From contig CM063503.1 in assembly GCA_032207245.1 (NCBI GenBank), positions 57,861,017 through 57,925,016 of the forward strand: 64,000 bases of DNA, given 5' to 3'. The stretch comes from Pardosa pseudoannulata (taxonomy: Eukaryota; Arthropoda; Arachnida; Araneae; Lycosidae). Positions within the stretch are counted from its first letter, which is position 1. Each line of letters starts with the position of its first letter. The notes below the pieces were generated by a model, which had not been told where the DNA came from, made no database searches, and saw only the letters and a list, made by a program, of their open reading frames with translations. Below are positions 1 through 13,200 of this stretch, piece by piece. The translations under genes and the position numbers were made by a program.

Positions 1-84
1 AAGTAGCTTTTTCAATTGTGATCGCTTACACACATATGTTAAAACATATGTGAAGAAGGGGCATATATTTTCACCCAAACAATG

Positions 85-300
85 ATTAACATTTCATTAT
101 CAGTATTTGCTTATTTGGAAAAAATATACTATGGGTATAGCAAAGTAATTAGTAAGCCTTCAGGTATCGAAACTGTCAGTTATAGGGAGCCTAAGGATAG
201 TTTTTTGAAAAATACTTAAGTCTCATTTATACAATATTTGTCCTAAGTATCTGTTTTAATAAGCAAGCCTCTGTAGAGCTTGACTTTATGTTGAAGAGAT
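85..300 (+). repeat. Direct repeat copy 1 (partner 2091-2305)
   Basis: The stretch from CATTTCATTATCAGTATTTG to GCTTGACTTTATGTTGA recurs with a few substitutions and small indels at 2091-2305. The two copies are about 2 kb apart in the same orientation, one on each side of the 742-1249 element. Identity looks above 85 percent by eye. It has no coding content. It may be an old segmental duplication or two copies of an unnamed dispersed repeat. Confidence 0.75.
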
Positions 301-741
301 ACAAAAATAAATAATATCTGAGTTCCTTATTTTTATGTCTTTAAAATGAACTCCTGGTTATTTTAATAATTGAAAAGAGGTAGAGATGAATATCCCTCAA
401 TGTTTCCCTGTAAACTACGGTTTAAAATTTCAGAAATATACTCGCGAATACTATTCTATAATATTGCTTGAGAATTTTTTTGGTATTTGATTATACCAGG
501 TTTTGAGTCTCCCACATATATGAATGCAATTTTTATTCTTCATGGCCACAGCTCTCAAATTGGGTGCCTTGATATTTTGCTTGTTGTGGTTCGAAAAGTC
601 GGTTAAAAGTTGTGAAATTATCAAAGAAGGCATGAAGATACTTAGAAATTGAAATTAGTCTTCCCTTGCTACTGTGCCACTGCCTGAATATGCTAAGAAT
701 TAAGTTGCATTTTCATTGTATTATCTGAGGCTTTACATATT

Positions 742-1249
742 CAGGGTGTTTCACAAAAGATAAATCAATAAAAACTAAACGGACAGTGATAGAAATACAC
801 AGTTTATTGAAATAAGCTTGGGACCATAGTAAATTTTCAGGCAGACAAACTTTCAAAATTAGTTACAATGTACCACTACAGATGGCGCTGCAGTCTAGAA
901 AAATCTAAACTACGATATTCTCAGAACAAAATTATCAGAAACCCGTGTAAAAGTCGCAGGCGGGATGGCTTCAGATGCAGAACAGATGTACTGTTCCAGT
1001 TATTCAATTGTTTCTGGATAGTGGCGGTACACCTGGTCTTTTAAGAGTCCCCACAGAGATTAATATTGTAGTTTAGATTTTTACAGACTGCAGCGCCATC
1101 TGTTGTGGAATATTGTAACTAATTTTAAAGTTTGTCTGCCTGAAATTTACTATTATCCCAAGCATATTGCAATAAACTGTGTATTTCTATCACTGTCCAT
1201 TTAGTTTTTATTGATTTTTCAAATATGCCGGTCATTTTTGAAATACCTG
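742..1249. mobile_element. Long-TIR non-autonomous DNA element (Tc1/mariner-like ends)
   Basis: The two arms are near-complementary: left about 770-905, right about 1065-1215. Shared blocks include GACAGTGATAGAAATACACA, CAGGCAGACAAACTTT and AGATGGCGCTGCAGTCT. The right end reads ACAGGTATTTCAAAAATGAC when reversed and the left end CAGGGTGTTTCAC. This CAGGGTGTTTCA-type terminus is common in Tc1/mariner/IS630-like and related elements. A TA follows the right end; the left flank TA is not intact. There is no transposase frame, so it is a MITE or foldback-type element. Confidence 0.7.
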
Positions 1250-1532
1250 TAAGTACATCTTCAAAAGCATACGTCAATAGTAATTTCAGTTTATAGATTT
1301 TCTTAAGAATTTTATAGATTGCTTTATATTTTTGTCGGGATGAAACAGATCACCTACCACCGTGGTTCTTAAAATGGTTGCTGTAGAGGAAAAAGTTTGA
1401 GAAACGTAGCTATGTGAGACAGAATTTGAATGAGTCCGATAATCTTATATAAACTTTGAAGGGATAAATCTTCTAAACAATCATATGGTGATGGAAATTA
1501 TGTGTGGTAAATATTTGTTTGTCTATTAATTC

Positions 1533-1690
1533 ACCCAGACGATGGCTGAGTAGTTAAGATCACCTGGTGTTCAGAACTAAAGTATGTGATCTTGAATCCC
1601 ACATTGGTATGAAAGACTTTAAGAACTAAGCCCGGTCTAATTATGTCTCGTGCATAAAAAATTGACCGAAACTCTTCAAAGCAATCTGAA
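1533..1690 (+). repeat. Old tRNA-derived SINE relic
   Basis: GATGGCTGAGTAGTTAAGAT resembles a polymerase III A box. About 45 bp later CTTGAATCCCACA resembles a degraded B box. The sequence after it (AAGCCCGGTCTAATTATGTC) looks like a SINE body. The B box is mutated and no tRNA fold is intact, so this is a relic rather than a tRNA gene. Confidence 0.45.
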
Positions 1691-2090
1691 CTACTAGTTC
1701 AAGATTCCTGCTTCTGACATGGATGTAGTAGTAGCTGTTTCTGAATCATTAAATTGTATAGGAAACTCAAGGCATTTATTCTCTAGATATTTAACATTAG
1801 ATCTGTGATATCTTTGTGCAAATGCATTATTTATTATACTAATGATCAGAGTTTTATATTGAAAGATCTTTGGTTTAATTCCAAGTAGTTCGATTAAAGT
1901 TTCATTTCAGACATATTGCGAATCTTTTCGTAAAATGTGCAGAATTCAGTGTACTATAAATTGGTCATATGATAGATGATTTCTTAAAAATAAAATAAGA
2001 ATTCTTATGAAAATCTATTAAATATATAAATGTATAAAATTCTTAAAATAATCTATAAATTGAGTTTACAACTGACGTATCCTTTTGAAA

Positions 2091-2305
2091 ACTAATATTT
2101 CATTATCGGTATTTGTTCATTTGGAAAAAATATACTATGGGTATAGCAAAGTAATTTGTAAGCCTTCAGGTATCGAAATTGTCAGTTATAGGAGAGCCTA
2201 AGGATAGTTTTTTTTTTAAATACTTCTTAAGTCTTCTTTATACAATATTTGGCCCAAGTCTCTGTTTTAATAAGCATGCCTCTGTAGAACTTGGCTTTAT
2301 GTTGA
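2091..2305 (+). repeat. Direct repeat copy 2 (partner 85-300)
   Basis: This is the second copy of the 215-bp repeat. Shared blocks include AAAATATACTATGGGTATAG and GCCTAAGGATAGTTTTTT. It lies in the downstream flank or 3' UTR, about 500 bp beyond the RIM-BP stop codon. Confidence 0.75.
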
Positions 2306-2817
2306 CTACTTATATGTAAGTTGTCTACTTATATGTAAAGCCCCCTCTAGTGCAATGAAAATGCAACTTAATAATGTTTTCCTAAATATTAGTTATTTGG
2401 CACACTCTCGCACACACACACACACATTTAATTCGCCGAAAACTATATAAATATAAAGCACACTTTTGTCAATGCATTGATAATACCACACTCATAAAGT
2501 AAAAAATCACTTAGGAAAAATTATTGATAAATAAAACAATATCTTTACAAACTTTTTAATTCTTCTATAGAGAAGCAAATTTGTTTGCTTTTACATAGAA
2601 AAGCTTTCATTTCAAATTTTGAGGGAAAATGTGATAACTTTACATAAATCTTAAATGGTCTAAAATGTTGTGAAGCACTAGAGAAGATGCTTAGTAGAAG
2701 GAGTTTTGCATTTTAAGAGAGATACAAGAATATAAGAAAGCGAGTGCGGACTACAAGCATCCATTCAGACCATTCGTTCCGTGTGCACACATTTTCGCAG
2801 TCTAAATAACTTTAAAT

Positions 2818-3051
2818 CTACTTCACATTCCACTGACAGTCTGCCCGGCCTAAATAGCTCCGCCCCTGACCTTTGGGCCTGCTGGTGGCAAGGGCGTGTC
2901 GCCCCTCCTCGTCCTCCTCAATGGGCACCTCACGCAGAAAGTTGGAAGGGACTAGTCCTTTCACGCCGTTCAGCTCGCCCATGTAGAAGCCATCCTCGTC
3001 AACATCTCCTATCACATAGATTACGTCTCCAACGTTGAAGGATAGCTCCAC
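2818..3051 (-). CDS. Rbp: RIM-BP terminal coding exon: end of SH3-III and C-terminus
   Basis: The exon encodes [20 protein letters not shown], then [20 protein letters not shown], which completes SH3-III. A 36-residue tail ([19 protein letters not shown] and onward) runs to the stop at 2818-2820. The acceptor is CTCTTGTAG. The fold signatures are [15 protein letters not shown] and GLVPSNFL. An ATTAAA hexamer on the minus strand at 2560-2555 is one possible polyadenylation signal, about 260 nt after the stop, but this is weak evidence in AT-rich DNA. Confidence 0.95.
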   Translation of the reverse strand: MELSFNVGDVIYVIGDVDEDGFYMGELNGVKGLVPSNFLREVPIEEDEEGRHALATSRPKGQGRSYLGRADCQWNVK

Positions 3052-4204
3052 CTACAAGAGTCAATACATTGGAATTAATCAGTAACGGTAAAGTACTGTA
3101 TTTACTACTGTATTGTAGTAACTTACATAAATTACTTAATTTTTGAAGTCTGAACCTTGAAAGTGAGGCATCAACAGAAGGCCGTAGGCAGGGGGAGGGA
3201 TTTGGGGGACTGGTCCCCCCCAAAATTATTTTGAAAGACCATTTTGTAGATATCGCACGTTTGTGTTGTGTGTGCTATCTGCCTAGCTGTTCATAAGCAT
3301 AAACAGTTATTCCCTCTCTCTCATGGAGGGAAAAAAAACCGCTTAGACCATAAAAGTCTTTCTGGGCCGCTGGCCGAAAATACAGTACTATATTTCCAGC
3401 TCTGTATTCCGGAAATACAGTGCTTTCTCTTTCAGTGACTGAAGTATCATTCACAAATAAAAATGTCTTTCACCCTTGGTCCCCCTCCGAAAATAATTTC
3501 TGGCTATGGCCCTGCATCAACATGTGTCTTTATAACTTGCTGTAATGAATACCTGGAAGTCTTAACCCCCACCCCATTTACTAATAGCGCACTAACCCGG
3601 AAGTGCAAGTGGTGCCTTGCACTAGAGCGACATAATTTGGAGAAAGCACTTAAAGAGGATATTTAAGGATTTAACAAAGAAACTGAAACTGCTTTATATT
3701 TGGTGTTTTTCTTTTTCTGTGAGAATCTTAGTACCACTAAAGTTACGGACATAATATTTTAATATCATTGTATATATTTTCCTTCGCGTTATATTTTTAT
3801 TCAGAATATTCGTATGAAACTAAACTGCATTGTAAAATTTTTATTGAAATCGGATTTGATTATACCAGTTATACCTTATTTATTCCTAATTCTTACTATA
3901 TTTACATCAAATCTAGCATTCAAGGTTAAAATTGTGATTTTTTTGGGGGGCGGAGGGAGGGCGATATTGCCGTACCACACAGCCAAGTACCCTTGTTTGA
4001 AAATTTTGAACAGTAAAAAACGTTTGTTCTTCGTCCTTTGGTGAACTTTAAGGTTGCCCTTTTAAAATTCAAAGTTATCATTAGAAACTAGCCTATAGCC
4101 CTTCATATGACGGGATCCGTAAAATTTTTAATTTTCCAGAATTGTAAAGTACCCTATGAGGCAGGTAAAAAAAATGGTTTGTTTTTTGGCTGAGAATTAT
4201 TTTG

Positions 4205-4238
<34 letters not shown>

Positions 4239-7200
4239 CCTTAAGAAAATTATTTACGTAATATCTAAGTTCCATAGTAATAAAACGTATGGAAATAATG
4301 CAGAAGATATTTAAACAATCTAAAATAAATGATTAAATGAGATGGTTAAATGAATGACGTCATAATGCTAGCAATAAAATTGTTATTTTTAGTTATTTAT
4401 TATGTGATAAATTGATACATGTAATCGCCTGCTTTTAAAAGGGGGCTTGATATAATAGTGGTAATACGTAAATTTAATAAATAATATAAAAATAATAAAA
4501 ATCATAAAAATTTTAAAAATGGTAAAAATTTATATTAAAAATAATAAAACAACTTTAAGAATAAGAATTGAAAAGAAAAAGCAGAAATTATTAAATTAAT
4601 TAGACATTTAGAAAAATTCGGCTACGTGGGGGCAGAGCCATCAACCCGAGAAGTACGACAATCTAAAGGACAGACACCTTACCCCATGTGCCAGCTTACA
4701 TGTGGTGGAGGAAATGGTTAGAATATATAAGGGTCAAGTAAAAACAGTCCAGAAATTTAAATATTGCGCTCCGCCCTCGCCATCCTATCAATAATGAATT
4801 TTGTATAGAATAAGAGGGAGAATAAGGCTTGAAATAATAGCATTAAACGCTGGAAAAGGGGGGGGATGAGGTGGATTTCGAACTCGCTTTGAATTTTGCT
4901 AACCCTAACTCATAAAAAATCCAATATGGATGACTGTATCCATTCCAGGTACAACCGCTTCATAAATTCGCAGACAGACAACTTAGGCTATTATTATATA
5001 GGGGATGTGTATCCAGTGTAGCTATAGGAAGCTCTAGCAAAATAATTCACCCATTCCCTCTTTGTACCAGAGGCGAAGGTTTGCTGTTTTTCGTATTGCG
5101 GCCAGACCATAACCATGTTTATCGACACCAGAAAATGGACAGATCTGCTTGTCTTCTCAGCAGAGGTGGCAGTGAGATTGCTGCTGAGCAAATTAAAAAT
5201 AAAAATGCAAGAAAAATTAAAAAAAAAATTTATTACAAATTATCTGATTTAATTTTTTTAATGTGACTGATTTACTTTTACTTCTATTAATATTTATAAA
5301 ATGTTTCTTGATTCTGAGTTAGTAATTTATATAAACACTTTATAAAGTCTATTGTCCCTTTAAGAAAAATAGACATATATAGTATTTACGCATTCATTCA
5401 AGAGTTAGAGAAGAGACTTTGAGCTGCATCAGCCCTACATAGAACGTGACAAATCTCTGGAAAAATTATTAGTTTATGATTTATAATTGAACTTTAGAAA
5501 AAATGGTATAATTAAAATTCAATCCTATGAATTGTTTTGAAATTTTAACTAGGCATTGAAGTACCATAACATTAATAATCAAAGTACTCTTTTAAAGATT
5601 GTAAAACATTTATTGCAATTTAACTTGACAAGAATCAGAACTTGAACAGACTTAATTTAGAAAAAAGTTTAAAACAATTTTAAGTAAAAATGTAAAATAA
5701 ATGCTTAGAGATGAAAAGGTTCTGACCTCTTGAGACTGGGCAATATAAAAAAAATATATGTAAAAATATACGATAATAAAAATATAAATAAATATAAAAA
5801 TAGCAAGTGATTATTTAAACATTACAATTTTTTTTACGTGACCAGTGCATAAAAGAAGCTTGTTTGTACTCAAATGTTTGATTCTATATATTAACTATAT
5901 AATAGTTTAATATGTGCTTAATGAACAAATCAAGCTCACAAAAACTTTCTCTCTCTATTAAATGCATGACTCTAAAGGTCAATCTTTACAACTGGCTCTG
6001 GTTTTTACCGAACTCTGAAAGCTATTTAGTTATTGTCTGTATTTACCTCATTTATAATACTCATATGAACCCTTACATTTTATAAGACCTTCAGAGAGAG
6101 AACTGTTTTCCTTACAAGAACAGTTCCTCCACTTTTTAAGACAATTTTCAGGAAAAAGATCTAGACTTCTATTATTTATTTGCAAGTAAATTTTTAACAA
6201 TATTGCACTGATATTCGTTGTTAAATATACTTAAATTGTATTTTTATAAATTGAAGAACTATACTATTATGAAATTATTATGTATAATTTAAGGTATGCG
6301 TTTAAGAGTATAACCTACTTTATACAGAAAAATACGTAGACTGTCTGTATATGTAGAACTGTCTGTATCTCTACATCTGTCCAATTAATCTATTTTACGT
6401 TTCCAATAACGCTACACATATTTCTTCCTATTCATTTTAGATATACAGCCATATCAGTTTTTGACTTATTAATTTAGAGCCTTTATAATTAGTACATTGT
6501 TTTATTGTTTAGTTTTCTCTTTGACCTCAAAGTTTGTTTCTTCCCGCTGTGAAAAAAAAACAAGTGTATTTTTTCCTTGTCACTTGAAATAAGGAAGTAG
6601 CCATTTCAAGGACACAATGCTGTAACTAATGGGTAATATTTTTCTAGTTTTTCTAACACGTGACTTCTGTTGTGTCTCGGAATCAGTCAGAGACCAGGTA
6701 CTTTGTGTGTTCAATAAGTTAACGGTATATTCATAAAAGAGCAACAGCAATTAATAAAACTTGTAGAAAATATCAGTTTCTTGGTTTAATGCAATGACAT
6801 ATTTAAGAAAATTTTTCCAATGATCTTCAAACAGTATATTAAGAACATCATGCTCTGTGTTTCGTTTTAAAATACATTTAACAGTATTTTATTAGCTTGA
6901 AACCAAGCTCTGTTCAATAGAAATTTAACTCTGTTTGATAGACACTGAATTATTTTTGCAGGACTATTCACAATTCCCTCCGGAGTTTCAGAAGACTATA
7001 GGAAAAAAGTCCAAGGCGTTCTATGTGTGAACCCTTGGTTAGAAGGCATACATGAGTGTGGTTCAATTTCTACTAGACTATTCAATGTGTCACTATCACG
7101 GCATTCACAGCACTTGTGATCTTTTCACGTAGGTCTGCGAAATTACACGGCAAAGGGAAACAAAGCATTTACATTTGGAAACAGACTGGTGGAAAAAAAC

Positions 7201-10200
7201 ATTAGCCAATTAGGTGTTAGTTTGCTCGTCACAATGTGCCGCTATCTTTATTGTATGAAAGGATTATATAGTTAATGTTGACTTGAACAGAATATAGATT
7301 GGAGAATGTATTAGACTGAAGCGGGAATGGGAGGTTGATCTAGAGAATGGAAAAGCTCGGACGGTTTTGTTTTTTAAGGCATAGAATTTGGAAAAAGACT
7401 GGTGGAAAAAGATATTAGCCAATTAGGTGTTAGTTTGCTCGTCACAATGTGCCGCTATCTTTATTGTATGAAAGGATTATATAGTTAATGTTGACTTGAA
7501 CAGAATATAGATTGGAGAATGTATTAGACCGAAGCGGGAATGGGAGGTTGATCTAGAGAATGGAAAAGATCGGATGGTTTTGTTTTTTAAGGCATAGAAT
7601 TTGGAAAAAGACTGGTGGAAAAAGATATTAGCCAATTAGGTGTTAGTTTGCTCGTCAGAATGTGCCGCTATCTTTATTGTATGAAAGGATTATATAGTTA
7701 ATGTTGACTTCAACAGAATATAGATTGGAGAATGTATTTGACCGAAGCGGCAACGAGAGGTTGATCTAGAGAATGGAAAAGATCGGATGGTTCTGTTTTT
7801 TAAGGCATAGAACCACCCCAAAAACTTATTTTAGAATGTAATTAAAAATAGATTGGTTAATTTGTTAAAATATTATACACACATATGTATAAAGGGAAAG
7901 ACAGATTCGCACACTTCTATACAAGCCTATTTAAAAATATACATATAAAAAAATCTCTCTTGCTCTTTAGAATAATTTTCATAGTGTATGAGTACAAAAG
8001 CTGTTATTGGGTCGTTTTCAATTTCCGAAATCCAAATAGTTCATAATAACCTCTGCATCCACATTCGGAGATATTTCCTGAGGATCATAGTCGTATATGG
8101 CAACCATCTTCTTAATTCTTCGAGACTGCCAGTCCATATCTCTACCATCTGCAAATAAAAGAATTATGATATGTATACATGCACAAATACTAAGTGGACT
8201 TATATTTTTCAATCTGCTTTCTGTATGTTTATCACATATTTCTAAATGTAAATTTCTTTTATAACTTATAATTTAATAAAAAAATTAAGGTTATTTATAT
8301 TATATAATTTTATGTTATTAGCATTTTTTATATTCTAAAATTTCATAAAATATTATGCTGAAGAATTAACACTTCAGCTACTTTTATATTATAAATAAAC
8401 CCTACAATGATTGATTTTAAGAATATCTTCATTTTTATTAAGCTTCAAATGAACATACTGATAATATTTCATGAAAATAGAAGATAATAAAATATATAAT
8501 ACTTAAAGATGTGTTATTTACTGTTCAGCCCACATACTACTGTGTTATAAATACTATGCCAGCATAAGATATACTTTAAATTATAAAATGCTATATTATA
8601 TAAAAACATCAACAGCAACTTTAATGAACAGGAAGATATTAATTTAATAAAATTATTTTAAATATATAATAGAAGATATATTTTTGTAGTATTATAGAAA
8701 ATAAGGTAAACTTTAAAGAAAATATTTTACATTTTCGCTCCAACGGGTCATCGTTTGAGATTGCATGCAGAGGAGAGAATCTAAAAAATTTTCAAGACAT
8801 TAGAAAAAAGAACTTACCCATTCCCACGTGTCCCAGAGTTCGAGGCCTTGATAAATTATCATTGTAATGGGCAGGATCCACATCTGGTTGAACTTCAGAG
8901 ATCATATTCCCTGGCACTAAGCCAACTCGACCATTGGACTCACCTCTGTAGAATCCGTCAGGGTCTTTGTCACCATAGATCTGGCAAAGGATTTATTTCA
9001 GGTATCACGGATATTTCAAGATTTATTAACATTTAAAACCGTAATAAAATATGAATTTCACCACATGCAACTTTTGAATCTGAGAGCATTGCTTTAATTT
9101 TTGGATTGTGTGAAAGAGAGACTTGCCTGAACAATTTCTATTCAAAAAATGTCTAATCTTTACAATAGAAAAAGTTGAATAGCGATTAGGGAATTAATTT
9201 AAATATCCCTAAAGTGTAAGAAAGGAAACAATTGTAAGGCAGGAGTTATAATTCTGCTCTCCTGATATATTCAGTTCAAGCATCTATTAATCTCTTCAGA
9301 GCTGGACATTAAGGCTGGTTAAGGCGCCGGGGGTAGAAAAAGTGTGGGGCTGACAAAAAAGAAGGGAATAAAAAGTTATTTTGACCACATGTATAAAATT
9401 TTACTTAAAATTATAATTAAAAAAATTAAATAATTTTTTTCTTTCGTTTAGTTGTACAAATTTATCAATTATCTCTTCTTAATCAATATCTTTATGTAAA
9501 TTGCTCTCTCTATATAAAATAATCTTGTTATTTGATTTGGGCTCATAGAAAGTCAAAATGTTATGTAAGTAAATACAGGTTAACATTAAAGAATTCCCTG
9601 AACTGAAGAGTGCCGAAGGCAAGATTTTGATGTCTATACATGGTATATATATTTTGTAAAATGATTTCCTGTACATTCGTTTTAAGAAATAAAATTCAAC
9701 ACTAAATGAAAAGCAAATGAGTATTTTGTCGACAACGAAATAAAACGCTTCTATAAATAAAGCCTAATGGTTGCATTTTCCTCATTTTTTTGTTCCATAC
9801 GTCATGAAGATTTACATTGCCATTCCATAGAAACGGGTGTGACACATTGAACTACTTTTTATCACTTTTTTTTATAAAGAATATAATATTTCAAATATAT
9901 ATATTTTTTGTGAAGCAATTATATCACCTAAGGAAGAATTTTGGGAAAGTTATAAATATCTGTTACGGGTGTGATAAAACTGTCACACCCGTAACAGTAT
10001 ATTTGTAATTTTTTAAACATGTAAAGATAAAACGGAAAATTATTTATTTTTTGCAAAATTATTCCTTAGGTGCTATAATTGCTTCACACACAAAAGAAAT
10101 ATATTTGAAATATTATAGTCTATAGAAAACGTGATAAAAAGTAGGTCAACGTGTCACACTCGTTTCTATGGAATGGCCGTACAGCAGAAATAAATTCCAA

Positions 10201-13200
10201 AATAAGAAGGAATGAGTAGGAAAAAGTGTTAACACGAGCAAGCTAAACTCAACAGCTGATTCTAGAGTAAAGCACCTGCAGAACGCAAAAGACACTTTCT
10301 AAAACAAAGTCATGATAATGCGGTAAATGTAGATGGGTTTTGAAATATATACAGGAAATCAGGAGAAACCAGATTATCGATGAATGTATTTTTGAATGTC
10401 AACCTGTATCTACACATGGTTCTAAAATATGTCTTTAAGATATTACTTACCTAAAATATACTTAGAAAATTAGAAGCATACAAACTTCATAAATACAACT
10501 TTTCTTTACTCCATTATTAGATTTAATTATAAAAGTTATTTTAGTAAAACTATAAAATCAAAACCAGTTAAATTAATTCCTTAATTCAAGCAGTGCCCTA
10601 CAGAAAAAAGAAAAACAAAGCTTAAAATTTACCTTGATCATTTGACCCTCTTGGAATGGTAATTCCTCATCTGCTGCATCTGGGTTAGGTGACATTGTTT
10701 GCGGATCATAATCAAAGAGGGCCACAAAAAATCTCACCCTGTTGTCTCCTACATCAGTGATATGACTCGAATATGAGTCGTAATTGCCCTGGTCTTCGTA
10801 CCTGCTCACTGGGTCATGGTAATCGGACATCTTCCTGTTCGTTTGGGGAGATGCTTCAGTCATATTGCCTCCACTGCTCCTTCTTTTGTTGTAGTAGGAA
10901 TGGTTAGGGTTCCTATCAGGAGGCGGTTGACCACTTCTTGAGACAACGTGTGAGGATGACTGATTCCTTGTAGCACTCCTTCTGTTTGGCTCTGGTGCGT
11001 TATGAGATTGTTGGGAAGGCCTTTGTCTTCCCGGAGGAGGTCCTGATTGCGGCTGATTCCTACCCAAACTGGGGTCATGGGACTGCCTTCGGAGCTGTGT
11101 TCGGTCCCGTTGCTGCGGATGATGATGTTGTGTTTGTGGTCCCCGGTGTGATCGTGAGTTTTGTGAATGGTGTGCGTCCGGCTCGGTACGCAATGGTCTT
11201 TGCTGCGATGAGGATGCAGAGTAGCCCTCAGGTGATGGAGCTCTCTGGCTGGGTCGCCTTCTCGGGTCATACTCGTCGTCCGAGAAGCCAGCCTCACAGT
11301 CTTCCCCACTTGCACTGTCCTTGGTTATTTCTGAAAGGCAGGAAGAAGGGAAACACTGCATGTGCTAACATGGCTTCAGGATGGCGCTTTAAATAAGGAT
11401 TAATGCATTCTCACATGCAGAGGTTCTTCTGAAACTTCATTTCTGAATTGATCCAACGGAAAATGATACTTTGCTGTTGATTAAAATCTAATGCATACAG
11501 AGTTAGGCATTCTAGAATTTTACGTTATTCGGTAAGTGCTAGAAAATCCCTGACTGAAATTTTTAAACTTTAGAAATTATTCTGTAGGAACTTGTCTTTT
11601 ATCTCTGCCAAAAGTATAAGTGTTTACTGCTTCATTATACGAAAGCGCAATTATTTTATCTTTATAATTATACTATAAAGTTTTTGAATACTACTGATTT
11701 TTCCACCAAAACTAACAGTAGAAATACTATGTCCTCTCTTTAAAATTCCTATTTCCTAGTAAGGGAATTTTTTTTTTAAAATTAACTTTTTACATTTTAT
11801 TTAACCCTTTGTATCTCATAACACCTATTTGAAAAATATTCCCTGAGATGTTAGACTACATTCAAATCTCAAACATGTTAAAAATAACTGAAAAATATAA
11901 AACAGAAATTAAAATTTATTAGCGGAAAAAATGTATCTTCTACAAACAAAAACTATATATTTCTTATAAATAATGTAAATTATTTTGCACAAAAATTATC
12001 TTTACAAAAAATATTGAAACCATCTTTATAATACAGTTCTAGCTTCTCTGCATAAAAAAATTAATCAAACTAAACTTTATTTTAATAATAATTTTGTGTT
12101 TCTAATCAGAAGATGAATAAAATGTTGATATGAAAATTAAACTTAATAAGGCCATTTGAAAGGAATTTTACATGAAAATTGTGCTAATGGTAGTGTTTTA
12201 GGATAGAAAGAACGAACAAATTGTCTTCTCGAAGTTGATTATAAAAATGACACAGACGTTTGGATATGTTGCTGATATGGGACGTGGTGATACAAAGGGT
12301 TAAGTTTTGAACTATTCATTAAACATTTTCTTAATCTAATCTTATCACTTTAAAGATTAATCATGTCACTATTTTATTAACGTTTTTCAACAGAATATAC
12401 GCTATCGGTTTGACCTTTTTCTGTATGCTTTCATAAATCAGATTAATCTTTTTTTCTATTTTAATTTAATTCTGCCTTGAAGTTTCAGAAAAATTACATA
12501 ATTCAAGTCATTAAAATTTCAAAAAGACAACTGGAATATTCTTAACTATATAGCATTAAAGCAGCAATCAAAATCACAGACATTGAATCACATATTCAGC
12601 AAAGCTAAAATCCTCTATAAACGTGCACAATAATATAACTACTATTTAATGGTAAAAAATGGAAGAGAGAAACACGAAAGAACTAAAAGCCTTGTAACAT
12701 TAAGGAATATACAATTTAATAGATTCAGAAATAGTAAGATTTGAATTATAAATAAATAGCATACTCTGAATCACCTTTTTGCAGAGTATTAATTGCAGTT
12801 TTCCACATCAGAAACCAGCTATCTTTTTCATTTTTCAAGTAACTTTCTTATATTTTCATAATTTATTTGGGAGATGTATGAAATCCACCCCGAGTAAATG
12901 TTTTTATAGATACATTTAAACAACCATAAATTATTTTATACTTCATGTTTTAAATTAAGGTACTTAAGAGTCGCATTTATGCTGGTGGTGGTGTGTATTC
13001 CCTCTGTTTCAACATAGCCCAGCCTGTTGGGATACACTGCAATAATTTTGATGGTGAAGTGGCAGCTTTTTCCATGACTCTAGAAGCAATAAAATATAGG
13101 AGTGAGTTGGATGTTGTCATATTTACTGACTCAAAAGCTGCTAAAAGTAGCATTACCTCAACACCTCATAGTAGGTCGTTAAACGTTTTAAGATGCTAAA

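Larger units (their letters stand above)
1..2817. other. 3' UTR and downstream flank of the RIM-BP gene
   Basis: No coding sequence is recognised here. The stretch holds the 3' UTR (end not determined), a dispersed 215-bp direct duplication (85-300 and 2091-2305), a long inverted-repeat element (742-1249), a tRNA-like SINE relic (about 1533-1690) and a short CA run near 2410. The short minus-strand open frame at 451-633 has no recognisable content. Confidence 0.6.
3052..8050 (-). other. Rbp: RIM-BP intron between the two SH3-III exons
   Basis: This 4,999-nt intron holds a small hAT-like element (3177-3514), a 32-bp poly(A)/poly(T) run (4205-4236), a GC-richer patch at 4620-5190 with no identified origin, and a 213-bp x3 tandem array (7174-7812). 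The rest is AT-rich sequence without recognisable features. Short open frames at 3463-3666, 3814-4044 and 4994-5266 resemble no known protein. Confidence 0.8.

Noticed and set aside
2781..3038. Plus-strand frame of 85 codons
   Set aside because: It is antisense to the terminal RIM-BP exon and shows no family features.
7174..7812. CRISPR-like array
   Set aside because: The units are 213 bp of continuous repeat with no short repeat/spacer alternation, in a eukaryotic intron.
10860..11396. Overlapping frames on both strands at the 698-nt exon (151 and 136 codons)
   Set aside because: They are shadows of the RIM-BP exon; only the minus frame with ALFDYDP and a linker fits the family and splice phases.
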